Shown here: piece after piece, positions 35,093 to 46,921 of the stretch
Numbering within the stretch: the first letter of the stretch is position 1
Layout of the letters: the number at the start of each line of letters is the position of its first letter
NCBI GenBank assembly: GCA_030620095.1
Contig: JAUTXW010003400.1
Coordinates: 62,001-126,000, forward strand
Direction: 5' to 3'
DNA length: 64,000 bases
DNA from: Kuschelorhynchus macadamiae
Taxonomy: Eukaryota > Arthropoda > Insecta > Coleoptera > Curculionidae
Program-made: the position numbers and the translations under genes
Notes under the pieces: model-generated
The model's input: the letters and a program-made list of their open reading frames with translations, nothing else
What the model was told of the DNA's origin: nothing
Database searches by the model: none

Positions 35093-36203
35093 CCTTGAAA
35101 TGAAACAGGAGTACGGTCAAATACGCTACATAGTGCTGACAAACTACAGCAGACAAAAACCTATTGTTGTACTGGCGGTGTTAGAAGTTACTCGGCAGGC
35201 GATAAAAAAAGGTCAGACTCCGATGCCAAAACGAATCGAGCTAATATGTGTCTACTGAATGATTATAAAAAATTACGCTTTGTATCATGACACGGCAACT
35301 TGAAAAAATCCCATGGGGAAATTATGTTTGTAATAGCTTTTTCTTACTCTTCTGGATATAGAATTTGCCATTAATTGTTCGTTATTTACATATAAACCAT
35401 CCTGTATAAGTCTGATTCGAGTAGTAGTATTAAGCATTAAATATTTTAGATTAACATTAATCACTTTTAACGGCATATTTCTACATGTTCTCTCGACTGC
35501 AAGTAGCGAATGAAATCATAATCGTTGCGTAACAAGGTATCACATGGGACTAATTTTATTGTTAAAAAAATTATCGGTAATTTAGCACACAAATAATAAA
35601 CTTCTACAGGTGAGATTCTGAAAGATACTGTACGCATTTCACAACAACAATTAATTTATTTGATGCGCATCTACAATTTCAATATTAACAATTACGTTAT
35701 TTTTTTTTTATATAATTAATCATCATGTAATTATGATCACCTATTTATTTATGTACAGAATGTCCTGCGTAAAATGACGTACTAGCTTAGCTCAGAATCT
35801 GCACGACAAATAAATACATTTTGGTATAATTTGAATTATATTACCGTCACATGTAGGGTGTTTAACTTGCCTTGACCAGGTATTAACTTTCTTGTTTTAA
35901 ATAGACTATCTTGTATATTGATAAATATTTAAGTAGATTTTTTAAAGAGATGTCCAATATGGGTCTGAGATGCTACGTTTCCGATATATTTATTTATCTT
36001 TGGGATTTCAACTCTGTTTTAACTGACATTTAAACAACTTTTAAAAATAAATCTGCTTGTACCGATTTTTTTTATGTATGTGTATCTAATTTTTCTCCAA
36101 TTTTTTTTTGAACGAACAAAATATATAGTTTTCTTATTATTTTTTCAATGCAACCATTGTATATTATCTTGTATTTAAATAGAGCAATAAAAGACAAATG
36201 TAA

Positions 36204-36205
<2 letters not shown>
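35093..36205. other. AT-rich DNA, no gene seen
   Basis: The first 170 bp may still belong to the decayed segment upstream (frame with KDLEMKQEYGQIRYIVL). Beyond that nothing is recognised. Confidence 0.35.

Positions 36206-36264
<59 letters not shown>
36206..36264. repeat. (AT)n microsatellite
   Basis: About 58 bp of AT, directly beside a hammerhead-like motif. Confidence 0.97.
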
Positions 36265-36267
<3 letters not shown>

Positions 36268-36314
36268 GGGTTTACGACTCAACGTTTCTGAGTTATTAAC
36301 GATTATCTTCAATA
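36268..36314 (-). ncRNA. hammerhead-like motif (candidate)
   Basis: On the minus strand: TTGAAGATAATCGTTAATAA, CTCAGAAACGTTGAG, TCGTAAACCCA, then (AT)n. The GAAGAT and GAAACG boxes resemble the others in this window, but the stem between them is weak and CTCA/TGAG can pair instead. Its position next to (AT)n matches the motif at 8.5 kb. Confidence 0.25.
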
Positions 36315-36954
36315 CATGTTTTTTTTACTTACCCACATAACAGCCAATATATTGTACTAATACACTATATAGGCTATATAGAGAAGTGCTGGAATCGCAA
36401 AAATTTTCGAAAAATATGAATGGAGTTTTTTCGACGTTTAAAATTACGAAAAACAAATTTTTAGGAAACAAAAATGTATGATATATGTACGGATATGTGT
36501 GTGAGCCTAAACAAAATTTTGTCCAACGATAACCTGAGAGCGGCAAACCGATTCGTATAAATACTTTTTTTCATTATATAGGGTAGCTTAGATATATGAA
36601 GCCGTCACCAGAAAACGATAAAAGCGACTACTAGAAAAAAAGACAAACAGTAAAACATGTCAAATTTCTTTTATCTCTTTGTATATAAATCGTATAAAAA
36701 AACCAAATAGTTAAAAAAATTTAGATTTTTTTTCCGATATACGGTAGTTTTAGAGAATACAAGAGCCCTTTAAAAATGTAATTTTTTAATTTACATAATG
36801 CTTAGCTTTTTTATAACACTATTCAACATGGAAACGGACCACGCATGCGTCTTATGTAAAAGTGGCTTCGGTTAATTCCCTTAAAAATTTTGTATGTTGT
36901 AGTTTGCAACCGTCTGAATAAAAGTTACCTCTATCGCGACAAATAGTTTGAGCG

Positions 36955-37315
36955 GTTTTCGAGATACAGGGTGTTAAACTATGTTTGAATCTCTTAAAAA
37001 ATACGTATGGAAAACACGACGGTACAAAATGATCTTTATTAACATATTTAGCGTACAGTATTTCCCAAAATAAGAAAAAAAAAATATGAACACAGGCCCG
37101 AAAAAGCTTTGTTTTTGAAATATGGGACGATCACCGCTTTCAATATAATACCCAATATATCGGGAACAAAGGACTTACCTACCTGTGTTCATGTAATTTT
37201 TTTTCTTATTTTGGAAAGTCCTATACACATGTTAAAAAGGCTCATTTTGTGTCATGTTCTTTTCCGATGTATTTATATATGAGATTGAACAACCTTGTTT
37301 CTCAAAAACTGGTAG
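36955..37315. repeat. foldback MITE-like inverted repeat
   Basis: The left arm has CGAGATACAGGGTGTTAA, TTTGAATCTC, AAAATGATCTTTATTAACAT and CCCAAAATAAGAAAAAAA, TGAACACAGG; the right arm gives imperfect reverse complements of these in mirror order. ACAGGGTGTT is a common insect MITE terminus. Confidence 0.6.
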
Positions 37316-37820
37316 AATGATTTTGTAGCTACACTAGTAAGCGATTTTTGTCTTGATATAGAGTTAATCTAAGAAGGTGAAACAGTTCTCTAAAAACATA
37401 ACTAAAATTTTATTTTAGTTATGTTTTTTTTTTATTTAATTTTATTATTTTTTAAAGAGTGTAAAACACTATATTTTAATAAATAAACTATTATTATTAA
37501 AAAAAAGGCAAGACTTGAGAAAACCTTTGACGTAAATACATATATGGGGAAATACTATGTTTGCCAAAACAAATTTTTTTATGAAAATTACTACGACAAA
37601 TTTATCAAACGAAATATATTATGTTAATGAAGTACATGGAAAAATTTGGTTTTGAAGTAAACTTCATTACTATAGTTAGATTTAAAAGCAAAAACAGTTC
37701 TACGATAGTTAACCGTCATAAAAGGCACTTGTTATACTTGCGTTTAATGTTGACTGCGATAATATATTTAAAAAATACATTAAAGCTGCATTTTTTTAAT
37801 CACATTACGGTTTGAATGAA
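37316..37820. other. AT-rich DNA, no gene seen
   Basis: The open stretch 37621-37815 has no recognisable features. Confidence 0.4.
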
Positions 37821-37828
37821 ATTAGAAA

Positions 37829-39383
37829 CAGAGCTGTCACAAGTACTGTAAAAATATTTGAAAACAAGTACCAAGAAAAACAAGACGAACTAAAATACTT
37901 TGTATTTCAAATACTTTTACAGGTATTTGAGGTAAACATTGTAATTGCAGTACTAAAAAGTATTTCAAGTACCAACATATTTAGATAAATATGGCAAATA
38001 CATATTAAAATGGTGAATAAACATAGTTTTTAGGATAAATCCCAAGCCAATCAGACCCAACCGGCAAACTGCCGGGTGGTCGTATAAATATTCTCCAAAT
38101 AGTTTGTGATTTTTTACTTATAAAAGGCCTATAGAAGGGTAACAATTCTTTTAGAATATATACTTATTTTTTTTTATTTTGCCACTACCAATGCATAATC
38201 TAAATGCAACCAATAGCCGATTTTCGACTTGTTTTTTGGTAGAGTTAGATAATCTTCAGGAGATGTGTAAAGCCAAATATAAAAAAATATCAATGTAGCG
38301 TTGCTAGGTTTTAGATCAAATATACAGATTGCGTAAAAGATAAAAAATGACATTTGCACAGAATAAATGTTACTGAATTATTAAAATCACAAAATAAAGT
38401 TTAATAGACTATAATTAGAAAAAAATTTTGAGGGGAAAAAAAAGAATAAATAAAAATAACATAAACATTCTAAAATTACTTGTATACTGTACAGAAAAAA
38501 ACACTTTTACAAATTGAAACCAAGTATATAGTTTACAGTATTTGTAATAATTTTAACAAAAACGTGGACATACAAAATAAATACATCTACATAAAATAAT
38601 TTAATTATGCAAACAGAAAACAAAATATTGAATAAGGTGTCACTTTTATCAGCCATACTAATACCTCAAAAAATACATATAAATATGATGTACATCTGTA
38701 TGATAACTCAAAATTTTTAGTCAAGAATTGAAAAACGTGTTCGACATGTTTTCCACAGACAGAAAAATAAAAACCAAACTCATTTATTGCTCCGTTATTA
38801 CGGTTGTTTTAAAATAAATACATATTTTGTTGCTATTCTTGCGCCTAATTATCTTTTACTCGGGAAATACGCATCTTTTTTTGGAAAAACTGTTTAATTC
38901 CACCAAATTAATATTTCTCCTACCCACTTTGGATCCCACGTATACGAAGGAAACCATCTCCTATAATATCATGTCTTATAATTACGTTAATTTGGTTGAC
39001 AAAACTTGGAATGAAATATTTGTTAGAACTTACAACATTTAGTCATTTTTACAGCGCTTAAAACAATTTATGAGATATTTGCGGATATGTTTGGACATAT
39101 GTCGGATTAAGAAGTCCGTGTTGCGAAAATGTTCATCTTGACGTCACGTGAGCAAGGTATATTTTGGAAAAGTGAATAAAAAGTTTCTGCATTTTGATTC
39201 AAATTCAATTTTAGCCAATTTCTTGACCTAGAAATGTTTTGTACAAAAAATATGGAACTTTTGATCTGCTCAATCATTTTTGTCCGACCCAGGAGGTACC
39301 GATCGCAGGTACGAAGACTTAAAACCAATGGCTGAACGAGAAATAATTACTTACATTTGGAACACATCGTATATTATATCAGC

Positions 39384-39458
<75 letters not shown>

Positions 39459-39905
39459 AAACCAAACGGATAGTGCAAAATGTAAGATGACACTATAAAA
39501 GTAATCCTGAAAACTTATCTAATTTATCCCTTTCTCGAGTCACAAACCACAAGTTACATTCTACGACGGGCAGTGTTTCTTTTCTAGGTTGGCCGTCTTG
39601 CAAAACATGTCGACGAAATGATTAATATTCCTACGCGGCAAAAAGGGTTAATGGTTTTCCAAAGTACAACAAGTAAACCAAAGTAATTGATTTAAAAACA
39701 TCAGAGTATTTGAAACACCACTGAATGATTTGAAATACTTTTTCGTTCCTTGAAGTACTTTTGGTAGTATTTCAATTACTTTTGTATTTCAAGTAAAATT
39801 CATATATACATTAAATATATTTTTGGAAAAGTACAGTATTTCAAATACCAAGAGGTATTTGAATTACTTTTTCCAAGTATTTTACTTGAAGTACTGATAG
39901 CTCTG
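37829..39905. mobile_element. hAT-like element, 2077 bp, exact 8-bp TSD ATTAGAAA
   Basis: ATTAGAAA flanks both sides exactly (37821-37828 and 39906-39913). Ends are CAGAGCTGTCACAAGTACTG on the left and, reverse-complemented, CAGAGCTATCAGTACTTC on the right. Both subterminal regions are full of AAGTACTT and AAATACTTT words in both orientations (37829-37980; 39700-39905), as in hAT ends that bind transposase. The interior has no intact transposase; a plus-strand frame at 38827-39042 contains LPTLDPTYTKET, faintly like the hAT C-terminal LxPxLDPRYK region. An (AT)n tract lies at 39386-39454. The exact TSD suggests fairly recent insertion. Confidence 0.75.
39386..39454. repeat. (AT)n microsatellite
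   Basis: About 70 bp of AT inside the hAT-like element. Confidence 0.97.
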
Positions 39906-39913
39906 ATTAGAAA

Positions 39914-40637
39914 ATATATAGTTTGCAAATTAATATAAAATATTGAACTAAACTTACATAACTATAGTTGACTTTGATTCTAGAGATAAAAATGTCTTCT
40001 ATTACGGCTAACTATCGTAAACATAATAGACACGTACTCAGTGGTGGCGTATTCAAGTCCCTTTTTAGAATAGAACGAGGTAAAAACCAGTGACTAAAAA
40101 AAACAGTTTTCTGGAGCATGAATTAAAATCAAATAGTCATTAATAAACTAGTCACACTGATTACAGATGTTGGATGTCTGTCACACACATAGTGATTTTA
40201 CTATTGCAATAAAACTCACTTTCACTGTAGAGGCTAAAATAATGATCGGTCCGGGGGCTAGTCGAAGTGTTAATAACAGTAATTAAATAATTTACAGATA
40301 ATTAATTGGGGCAGATTCAATAGGAGGAACTTTCAGGGTAATCCTAAAAAAAACGGCAATGACCTATTTTGCATGTAGAGGAAAAATCTGCGACTTGCAA
40401 CACATATTTTGACTAAACAACGCCAGCTAAAAATATTTACAATAAGAAAGTAAGTGACATTTCTTTTTTAAGTGCTTAAAAAGAAGAAGATAAGATATTA
40501 TCATTCTACCACCTGCAGTTTAAAGGAAGTCCCTCTACATTGTCGTCTATTTTATAAAAACAGGCTGGTTGATAACCTAGAATCGGCGATGCTTCCAGGA
40601 GAATGTAAAGTAAAGAATTAATTCATGTTTTTCCTGA
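39914..40637. other. AT-rich DNA upstream of the LTR element
   Basis: No gene seen. CAGTGGTGGCGTATT at 40040 resembles a hAT-type end but no partner was found. Confidence 0.35.
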
Positions 40638-40643
40638 TATAAC

Positions 40644-43617
40644 TGTAACGTGATAATTTCGGACTTATAGCATGCTAATAATAATATTAAACTATTTAAA
40701 TAATTATATAATAAACAAATTTTTAGATAATAATACTACTAAATATTAATCATTTTTGAATTTACAATTTTGCTTTCCTATCACGTTTGTCTTTTAAAAC
40801 TACGAAAACTTCTTTTAATGCACTATGGATTTAATATGTTAATGATTATTCTTGTGCGATTCTGCCGTTTCGATTTTTAGAGAACAGAATTTTGGATTCA
40901 GTTAGTGCGAACTGAAATAAAACAAGTATATTAGAATTACACTGTATAGGTCCGCGCAACTGATCGATGTGTCACGACATCTCCAGGTCTCGTTTATCAA
41001 TAGCCTGGCTTACGGTTCGATTATCGATTTTTCTGTCGTTAATTTTGGAAAGGTACCGCGGTGGAAGTGGACGGTCGGGGCAGTTTCCTCGGTCTCCTGC
41101 ACACATCGCAGTATTCTATCAGGCGCATTTGGTCGTATCGTAGGTTCCTACAAAAGAGGGCGCTACATTGTCAGTTTTGGGAAAGAATTATTCAGATGAG
41201 TCGGATGCATTATGGCAGGTCTAGATTTTGTTATTATTTTCGAGGGCTTACAATGGTGTAATTTGGGGTTCTTTTGGAATGCCCAAGTATAGTTTTGTGA
41301 GTGATTTTTTATGATAAGTTTTCCGGTAATATTGCCCTCCGTGATGCCGACGTATTTCTAGTCATTTCTAGTTTTATCGACCGGTTCCTGTGGTTACGAC
41401 AGCAATCTGTGACCGTAGTTGCCGGATCATGAATAAGTTTCCGATCCCGTGACTGCAGAATTTTTATATCGGATGTGACATTTTACCTGACTGTGGCTCT
41501 GAAACAATGAATTTTATATATTGTTTCTATTTCTCGGATTTGACCTTTGGATATTTAATTGACGGATATTTGCTGTGCCTTTGGTGTTAAGTATGACTGG
41601 TTGCTTATTGATAAAGAATTGAAGTCTTAACTAGGATTTTATGAGTGGAATCGTGGCAACATGGCGAGACATTTTGGACCTGTTGCTCCAAAAATTTGTT
41701 CCTGCTTGGTGAGTCTCAAGTCAGCAGTGTGGTGCGCGGTCCATTTTCTGATGCCTTCATCATAATTTTCAAGTAGAGCCTGGCTTGATCGTATTTACGA
41801 GATTTATTGATGAGCATCTTTTGCGAAATAGTTCCTGTTTGGATTTGAAAGTTCTAAAGTTGTTATTCGGGCACTTTGGGGTTTTTTTTGGACAGAGGAA
41901 GTTCGCACCCACGAGGGAGAATTGTGAAAATGGCCGCCACACTCTAAAATCCTCGTTCCACCATCTTTAGAGGATATCCTCCTGCTGACTTGCCATATTG
42001 GCACCTGGAATAGCAGATTCCGGTGAGTTTTTGTATATTTGATTATTTAATAATATGATAATGCCCGTGTATGGTTCTTAGTGGCCATTTCCATGACCAT
42101 ACGCCATTTTGTTGAACATCTTCGGTCTGGGTTGACATTTTATTTCTTTAAATTTAGAGTCAAGACTTCGTAAGAAGCCCACTGCACTTGTCCAGACCAT
42201 CGACAACCACTCGTTGATTCCGTTTTTAGCATTAGGCAACTGCTAGACCCAGACTCCATTTTGGTTAGAAAACCCTCAGAAGGAGGTAATATTATTTTAT
42301 TTGCATATTTTATTTAATTTTTGTTTACATTTTGGGCTATATTTGGATATGGTTTAATGTTTGCTAAGGGATGTTTTCTCTTTAGGGTTTTTTTTTTGGT
42401 TTGGATATTATTCCAAGGGATTTCCGTCACGACGACGATCAAGTCCTGTAATTTGGATTTTTCTTTGGATCAGTTATTGGGATTGCCAACTTGCCTGACC
42501 AGGCAAGAGACTCACTTTCAGCATCGGAGCTGGTGCTGCTCCCACCTGTATACGCCTGAGTCCAGGTGACATTTCTTCGCCTGAAGGTCTGAACAGCTAA
42601 CGGCCACAGCTATTGGAGGACGTCCAGATAAGTAACCGTAGCAAATAATTAAAATTTCAACTATTATATCTTTTGCAAGCTAAATTCCTCGATACAGTCA
42701 ATTAGCCAATTTATTAATTTGTTCTTCATATTTACAAATTCAAATTTAAATAAATTTTTCTCACTAAAAATCAAAATCTATTTACTAATTTTAAACTAAA
42801 CTTTTTACCTTATTATTGAGCTGACTGGCTTATCGAGTGGCCTTTAATAACTTGTTTTGATTCTATTTATAATTTTTGATGTATTTCACTGACTTGTATT
42901 TGATTTTGCACTCACGATTTATGGCGTCATAATATCGACCGTGGTACTATATTTTTATATATTCCTGCATACTGTTGACCATTGTCATATTTATATTTTT
43001 TTTATTATTCATTTTCTTGTGTACAATATCGATTTCTCTTAAGCTGCAGGTAATTTTAATAATTAAGATTAGAAGCTTAGTACATATTATAGCTGTATCG
43101 CTGTTGGCCCGCGTTTGGACCTTACCTACATATACTATTATTGTACTTGAAATAACTTTTGAAAAAAAAAAAAACAAAAAGAACAACTTATTTGATATTA
43201 GTATATGATTTCAAACAAAATTTTGCGTTTTACTGCTGCTACCTACCTACAAGTGAGACCCTCATATCTTAATTAATTATTTGGTATTCTGTGAAGGTAA
43301 GCTCATTGGTATAAGATAATATTTTGGTTTTTCGTTGCTTGGAATCGCTAGAGTTGTGCAACACTGGGCGATGATTCGTAATTATTATCGGCCTAGTACT
43401 TCATTAACTTATTTGATAAAGTAGAGTAATAATTAATTACGTGGCGCAAAATATTTAGATCTTAACCCAGCCCTTCTCCACTGTTGCTGTCGGCCTCTAC
43501 TATTATTCTCCCCAGCTTGTTCCAACTCTTAGGGTCTCCAACGCCTTGATGAATTCGAAATTCAGTATACTTATTGATCATTAAATAAATATCCGGTAAG
43601 TGAAAATTTTTGTGCCA
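40644..43617 (+). repeat. 5' LTR of the gypsy-type element
   Basis: Begins TGTAACGTGATAATTTC and is matched base for base, with few exceptions, by 52392-55362 (constant offset of 11748 through most of its length). At about 2974 bp it is unusually long for an insect LTR. It holds only short chance frames. ATTAAATAAATATCC near its 3' end could serve as polyadenylation signal. The exact 3' boundary is inferred from the CCA end and the flanking duplication. Confidence 0.9.
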
Positions 43618-43624
43618 TAGATAT

Positions 43625-43637
43625 TGGCGCCCAACGT
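43625..43637 (+). promoter_or_regulatory. primer-binding site, tRNA-Lys type
   Basis: TGGCGCCCAACGT is complementary to the 3' end of insect tRNA-Lys (UUU), as used by Osvaldo-like elements. It starts 8 nt after the LTR. Two diverged copies follow: TGATGCCCAACAT at 43673 and TGGTGCCCACGT at 43764. Confidence 0.8.
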
Positions 43638-45568
43638 AATTTTTTAAACAAAAGGGCATTGTGCCATATTTTTGATGCCCAACATTTTTTAAAATAAAAC
43701 TTCACAGTTATTGTAATTTTTTTAAATAAAGTACATAGTTTTTGTAATAAAAGTAAACAGTTTTGGTGCCCACGTTTAATTGAGAGAAAATCACAGTTTT
43801 TGGCTGATTATTGAGTGACTTTTATTTGAGGTTTTGGGGTATATAACACTGTTATATATAGTTAATAAAAGTCATTATTACATAATGGGTATAGCATATA
43901 GATTTCCTTTTTTTTTCTTTTGAGTACTTTTGGTGAAAGCTTTTCATAGTTTTGCTGCTTAACTGGTAGTGACAGTTTAGCATTTAGATTTTATTATCAA
44001 AATAAATAAAGCACCCAGTTCGCATTTTGCATTGTATTGCATAATAGCAAAAATATTTCACTATATTTTTTTTCATAAGGCAAGGTAACTCAGAATCTGT
44101 GTTGACCACCTTTGTTAATTAATAATAAAAACTTATAAATAAATAAATTAGTTTTAAACAAATAGAACAATAATATTTTATTAATTACTTTTAATTGAGA
44201 GAAATTACAATTTTACACTTAAGTAAATAAATACTTCTAAATCTTGCTATATACTTGAAATATCTGATTATCCCTGGTTAATTTTTTAAATTGATTGAAG
44301 TTAATCAAGAGTAAATTTTGTGAAAAGGTGATTTACAGATTTGACTCTTCTAGTGTGTCTACTTAAGGGTGTTTTGAGCTAACTGTCTTATAAGTTTTCT
44401 AAAGCTGCAGTTTTTTTTTGATTTTGCTTTCTTTTGACAATTGTACTTGCAGTATTTTTAGAATATTTATATAAAGAACTAATCTTATTAACTATAATAA
44501 ATTCAACATACAATTACAGAACATAATAACTATTAGACATATTTAAGTATTGATTTTTTTTTTAATTTTTTGTCTCCGATACAGGTCTTTGAAAATATTT
44601 CACTTGATTGGTTATTAGAGTTACAACTTCCGGTATTTTTTTTTTGGGATTAATTCTCTTTCATGCCTTTTGTCTTTGATTGTTTTTTAATTAAAACAAT
44701 TTTAAGCTTAGTGTTTGGAAGTAGATGGTGTTTCGTTACATCCCATCTGATTCTATTCTATATCTAGAGTCTGAGATTGCTTTATTAACTAGTATTGAGT
44801 ACTATTGAGTCGATGACTGTAGTTCTTTTCTGTAGCAAAAGTACTCTGAATTTTTTTTTTGTCTTGGTAATTATACAGGGTGTCCCAAATTGACTTTGTT
44901 TTTTTTTGGGAACTGGTTAGTGTTAAAGACTTATAATTTTTTTTCAGATAGTTTTTTGCTTTCATTAGAATTTTTTTTAGAATAAAAGTACAATTGTCAA
45001 ATAGTGACAGAGTTTCACCAAACTATTTTTGGGGGATTGAATGGGAATATTTTTTTTGCGGAACTGAGAGGTCTCACTTTTGGTGATAGTTGGATTTGTG
45101 GTTGGTAGTAGCAGAATATAGCATTGAAGTTGACTTTTGAGGTTGAAGTAAGGCGTACTTACTGCAAATAACTGACTTAATTTTTTTTAAATTATTTTAT
45201 TTACATTTATTTTGGTTGGGGATATTTAGTGATTAATGACTTATTGCATTTGAAGTGAAGTGTTGTGCTAGTGATTCGTGACTTTGCGAATTTGCATCTA
45301 AGTATTGTACTAGTGATTAGTGACTTAGCACATTGGTAGTGAAGTATTGTGCTGAAGTGAAGCACTAATACATGTTAGTGGTTTAAGAGAACATAAGTTG
45401 TTTTACAATAGTGTTTAATTTTTTTTTAAAGATTTTTTTTTTTTGGGTTTTATTAGGAATATTATAGATATAGGTAGGGTTATCACTTGTATAAGCGAGG
45501 GATATAAACGTAGGTTAGAGAGCTATACAAGAACGGGATTTAACTAGTTTTAAGTGAATATTTTGAAG
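43638..45568 (+). other. leader of the gypsy-type element
   Basis: About 1.9 kb of T-rich, noncoding sequence between primer site and gag. It contains the decayed primer-site copies, an ATACAGGGTGTCCC word at 44873, and a short repeat (GTGATTxGTGACTT, with GTATTGTxCT) at 45260-45360. Confidence 0.6.
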
Positions 45569-46921
45569 ATGTCGCGGAAAGTTGAGATCAACCGTTTGGA
45601 CAAAGACGAACTGGCTTATGAGTTAACATGGAGGGGGATTGCTGTAGGCAATGTGGAAGAGATGCGAAGTCGCCTTGCGTTGGCTAAGCAAATGGAAAAG
45701 GCTGGTGATAGTTTACACTACCCTGCCTATCCATTTAGTTTTCAGGAAGATGTCACAACAGTGACTAAGAAACTTGATGAGCTTGTACTGCTGATTGAAA
45801 ACTTCTCGGAATCATCTAAAAGTGGTACCTTTATGAAGCTGCAATCCAAACTTAATCATGTATTAGGTCGCATTGACAACATGGCATGTGACACTGATGA
45901 TCGTATAAAATTAAGAGGTGAATTAATGGCACAGACGCTTACACTCATCGATGGACTGAATAAAAAGACTTCCGATTCGGCGGCGACTCTCAAATCTCAA
46001 CCACCACCCAATTTGTGTGTCCTTGAGGGAACGGTGAACACATCCTTAGCGCAAGCTCCAGCTTCTTGTTCTACACCAGTAAATAACACATCACTCACTA
46101 ATCCAAATACCTTTGGACAGGGTATAAAACCCATACTACCACACAAGTGGAATCTAAAATTTACGGGAGACAAGAGAGGGATGTCAGTAACTGCTTTCTT
46201 CGAGCGTGTTGACCAGTTGAGAACAGCGAGGAATGTAAGCCTACCGATACTTCTAAATTCAGGTATAGATCTTTTCGAGGGAAGAGCATATGAATTCTAT
46301 CAAGACTGTCGTTCAGAAGTGCACACTTGGGAGGAGTTGGTTCAGAAATTCAAAGAGGAGTATCAGCCAGCATTTTATAGTGAAAAGTTATTGGAGGAAA
46401 TTAAAAGAAGGACTCAAGGACCGGATGAGACCATTGGGACATACATGGCAGTCATGTCAAAATATTTTCAAAGACTTGAATGTCCAATATCTGAGGATGC
46501 AAAACTGACAATCCTTCTTAGGAATATTTCTCCAACATATAGGAACCAACTGGGTGCTATGGAGATATCTAGTATCTCAGAGCTTAAAGCCTTGTGCAGA
46601 CGCATAGAGACACGGATGCAGTCAGAGTATGCACCACCCCCTCGCAAAGCACAGTCGTTGGAACCTGATTTGGCTTATATTGAAGTGGATGAAGTTAGCA
46701 GATCTTCTGATCATAGGGTTGATGCTGTTGAAGTTTGTACCCGTGATGTTGCCAAGCCAAGGGCTAGAGAAATTATTTGTTACAACTGCAATAAGCCAGG
46801 TCATCGTGCGGCTGGTTGTACTGAAGCTAGAAGATTAAGATGCTATGGATGTCGAAGAGAGGGATTTACAAAGAGAAACTGTCTATCATGCAACCAGGGA
46901 AACGGGAAGCGTCACTCTTAG
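45569..46921 (+). CDS. gag: Gag polyprotein of the gypsy-type element
   Basis: The first ATG in the frame (45569, MSRKVEINRLDKDELAYEL) gives about 450 residues. The N-terminal part has a heptad-like charged segment; the middle (WNLKFTGDKRGMSVTAFFER and following) matches the retrotransposon Gag capsid region. The C-terminus carries a CCHC zinc knuckle CYNCNKPGHRAAGC (C404, C407, H412, C417). A second knuckle, CYGCRREGFTKRNC (425-438), has Phe433 where His is expected, so it may not bind zinc normally. The frame overlaps pol by 82 nt and holds the slippery site near its end. Gag would form cytoplasmic particles and package the RNA. The frame is intact. Confidence 0.9.
   Translation: MSRKVEINRLDKDELAYELTWRGIAVGNVEEMRSRLALAKQMEKAGDSLHYPAYPFSFQEDVTTVTKKLDELVLLIENFSESSKSGTFMKLQSKLNHVLGRIDNMACDTDDRIKLRGELMAQTLTLIDGLNKKTSDSAATLKSQPPPNLCVLEGTVNTSLAQAPASCSTPVNNTSLTNPNTFGQGIKPILPHKWNLKFTGDKRGMSVTAFFERVDQLRTARNVSLPILLNSGIDLFEGRAYEFYQDCRSEVHTWEELVQKFKEEYQPAFYSEKLLEEIKRRTQGPDETIGTYMAVMSKYFQRLECPISEDAKLTILLRNISPTYRNQLGAMEISSISELKALCRRIETRMQSEYAPPPRKAQSLEPDLAYIEVDEVSRSSDHRVDAVEVCTRDVAKPRAREIICYNCNKPGHRAAGCTEARRLRCYGCRREGFTKRNCLSCNQGNGKRHS
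46897..46903 (+). promoter_or_regulatory. -1 ribosomal frameshift slippery heptamer
   Basis: GGGAAAC is read G GGA AAC in the gag frame and fits X XXY YYZ exactly. It lies 18 nt before the gag stop, within the gag-pol overlap, and pol is in the -1 frame. Slippage would continue as GKREASLLG into pol. Confidence 0.75.

Noticed and set aside
40969..42569. Small open frames in the LTRs (also repeated in the 3' LTR)
   Set aside because: They are short, lack domains and simply repeat because the LTR repeats; no sign of a gene in the LTR.
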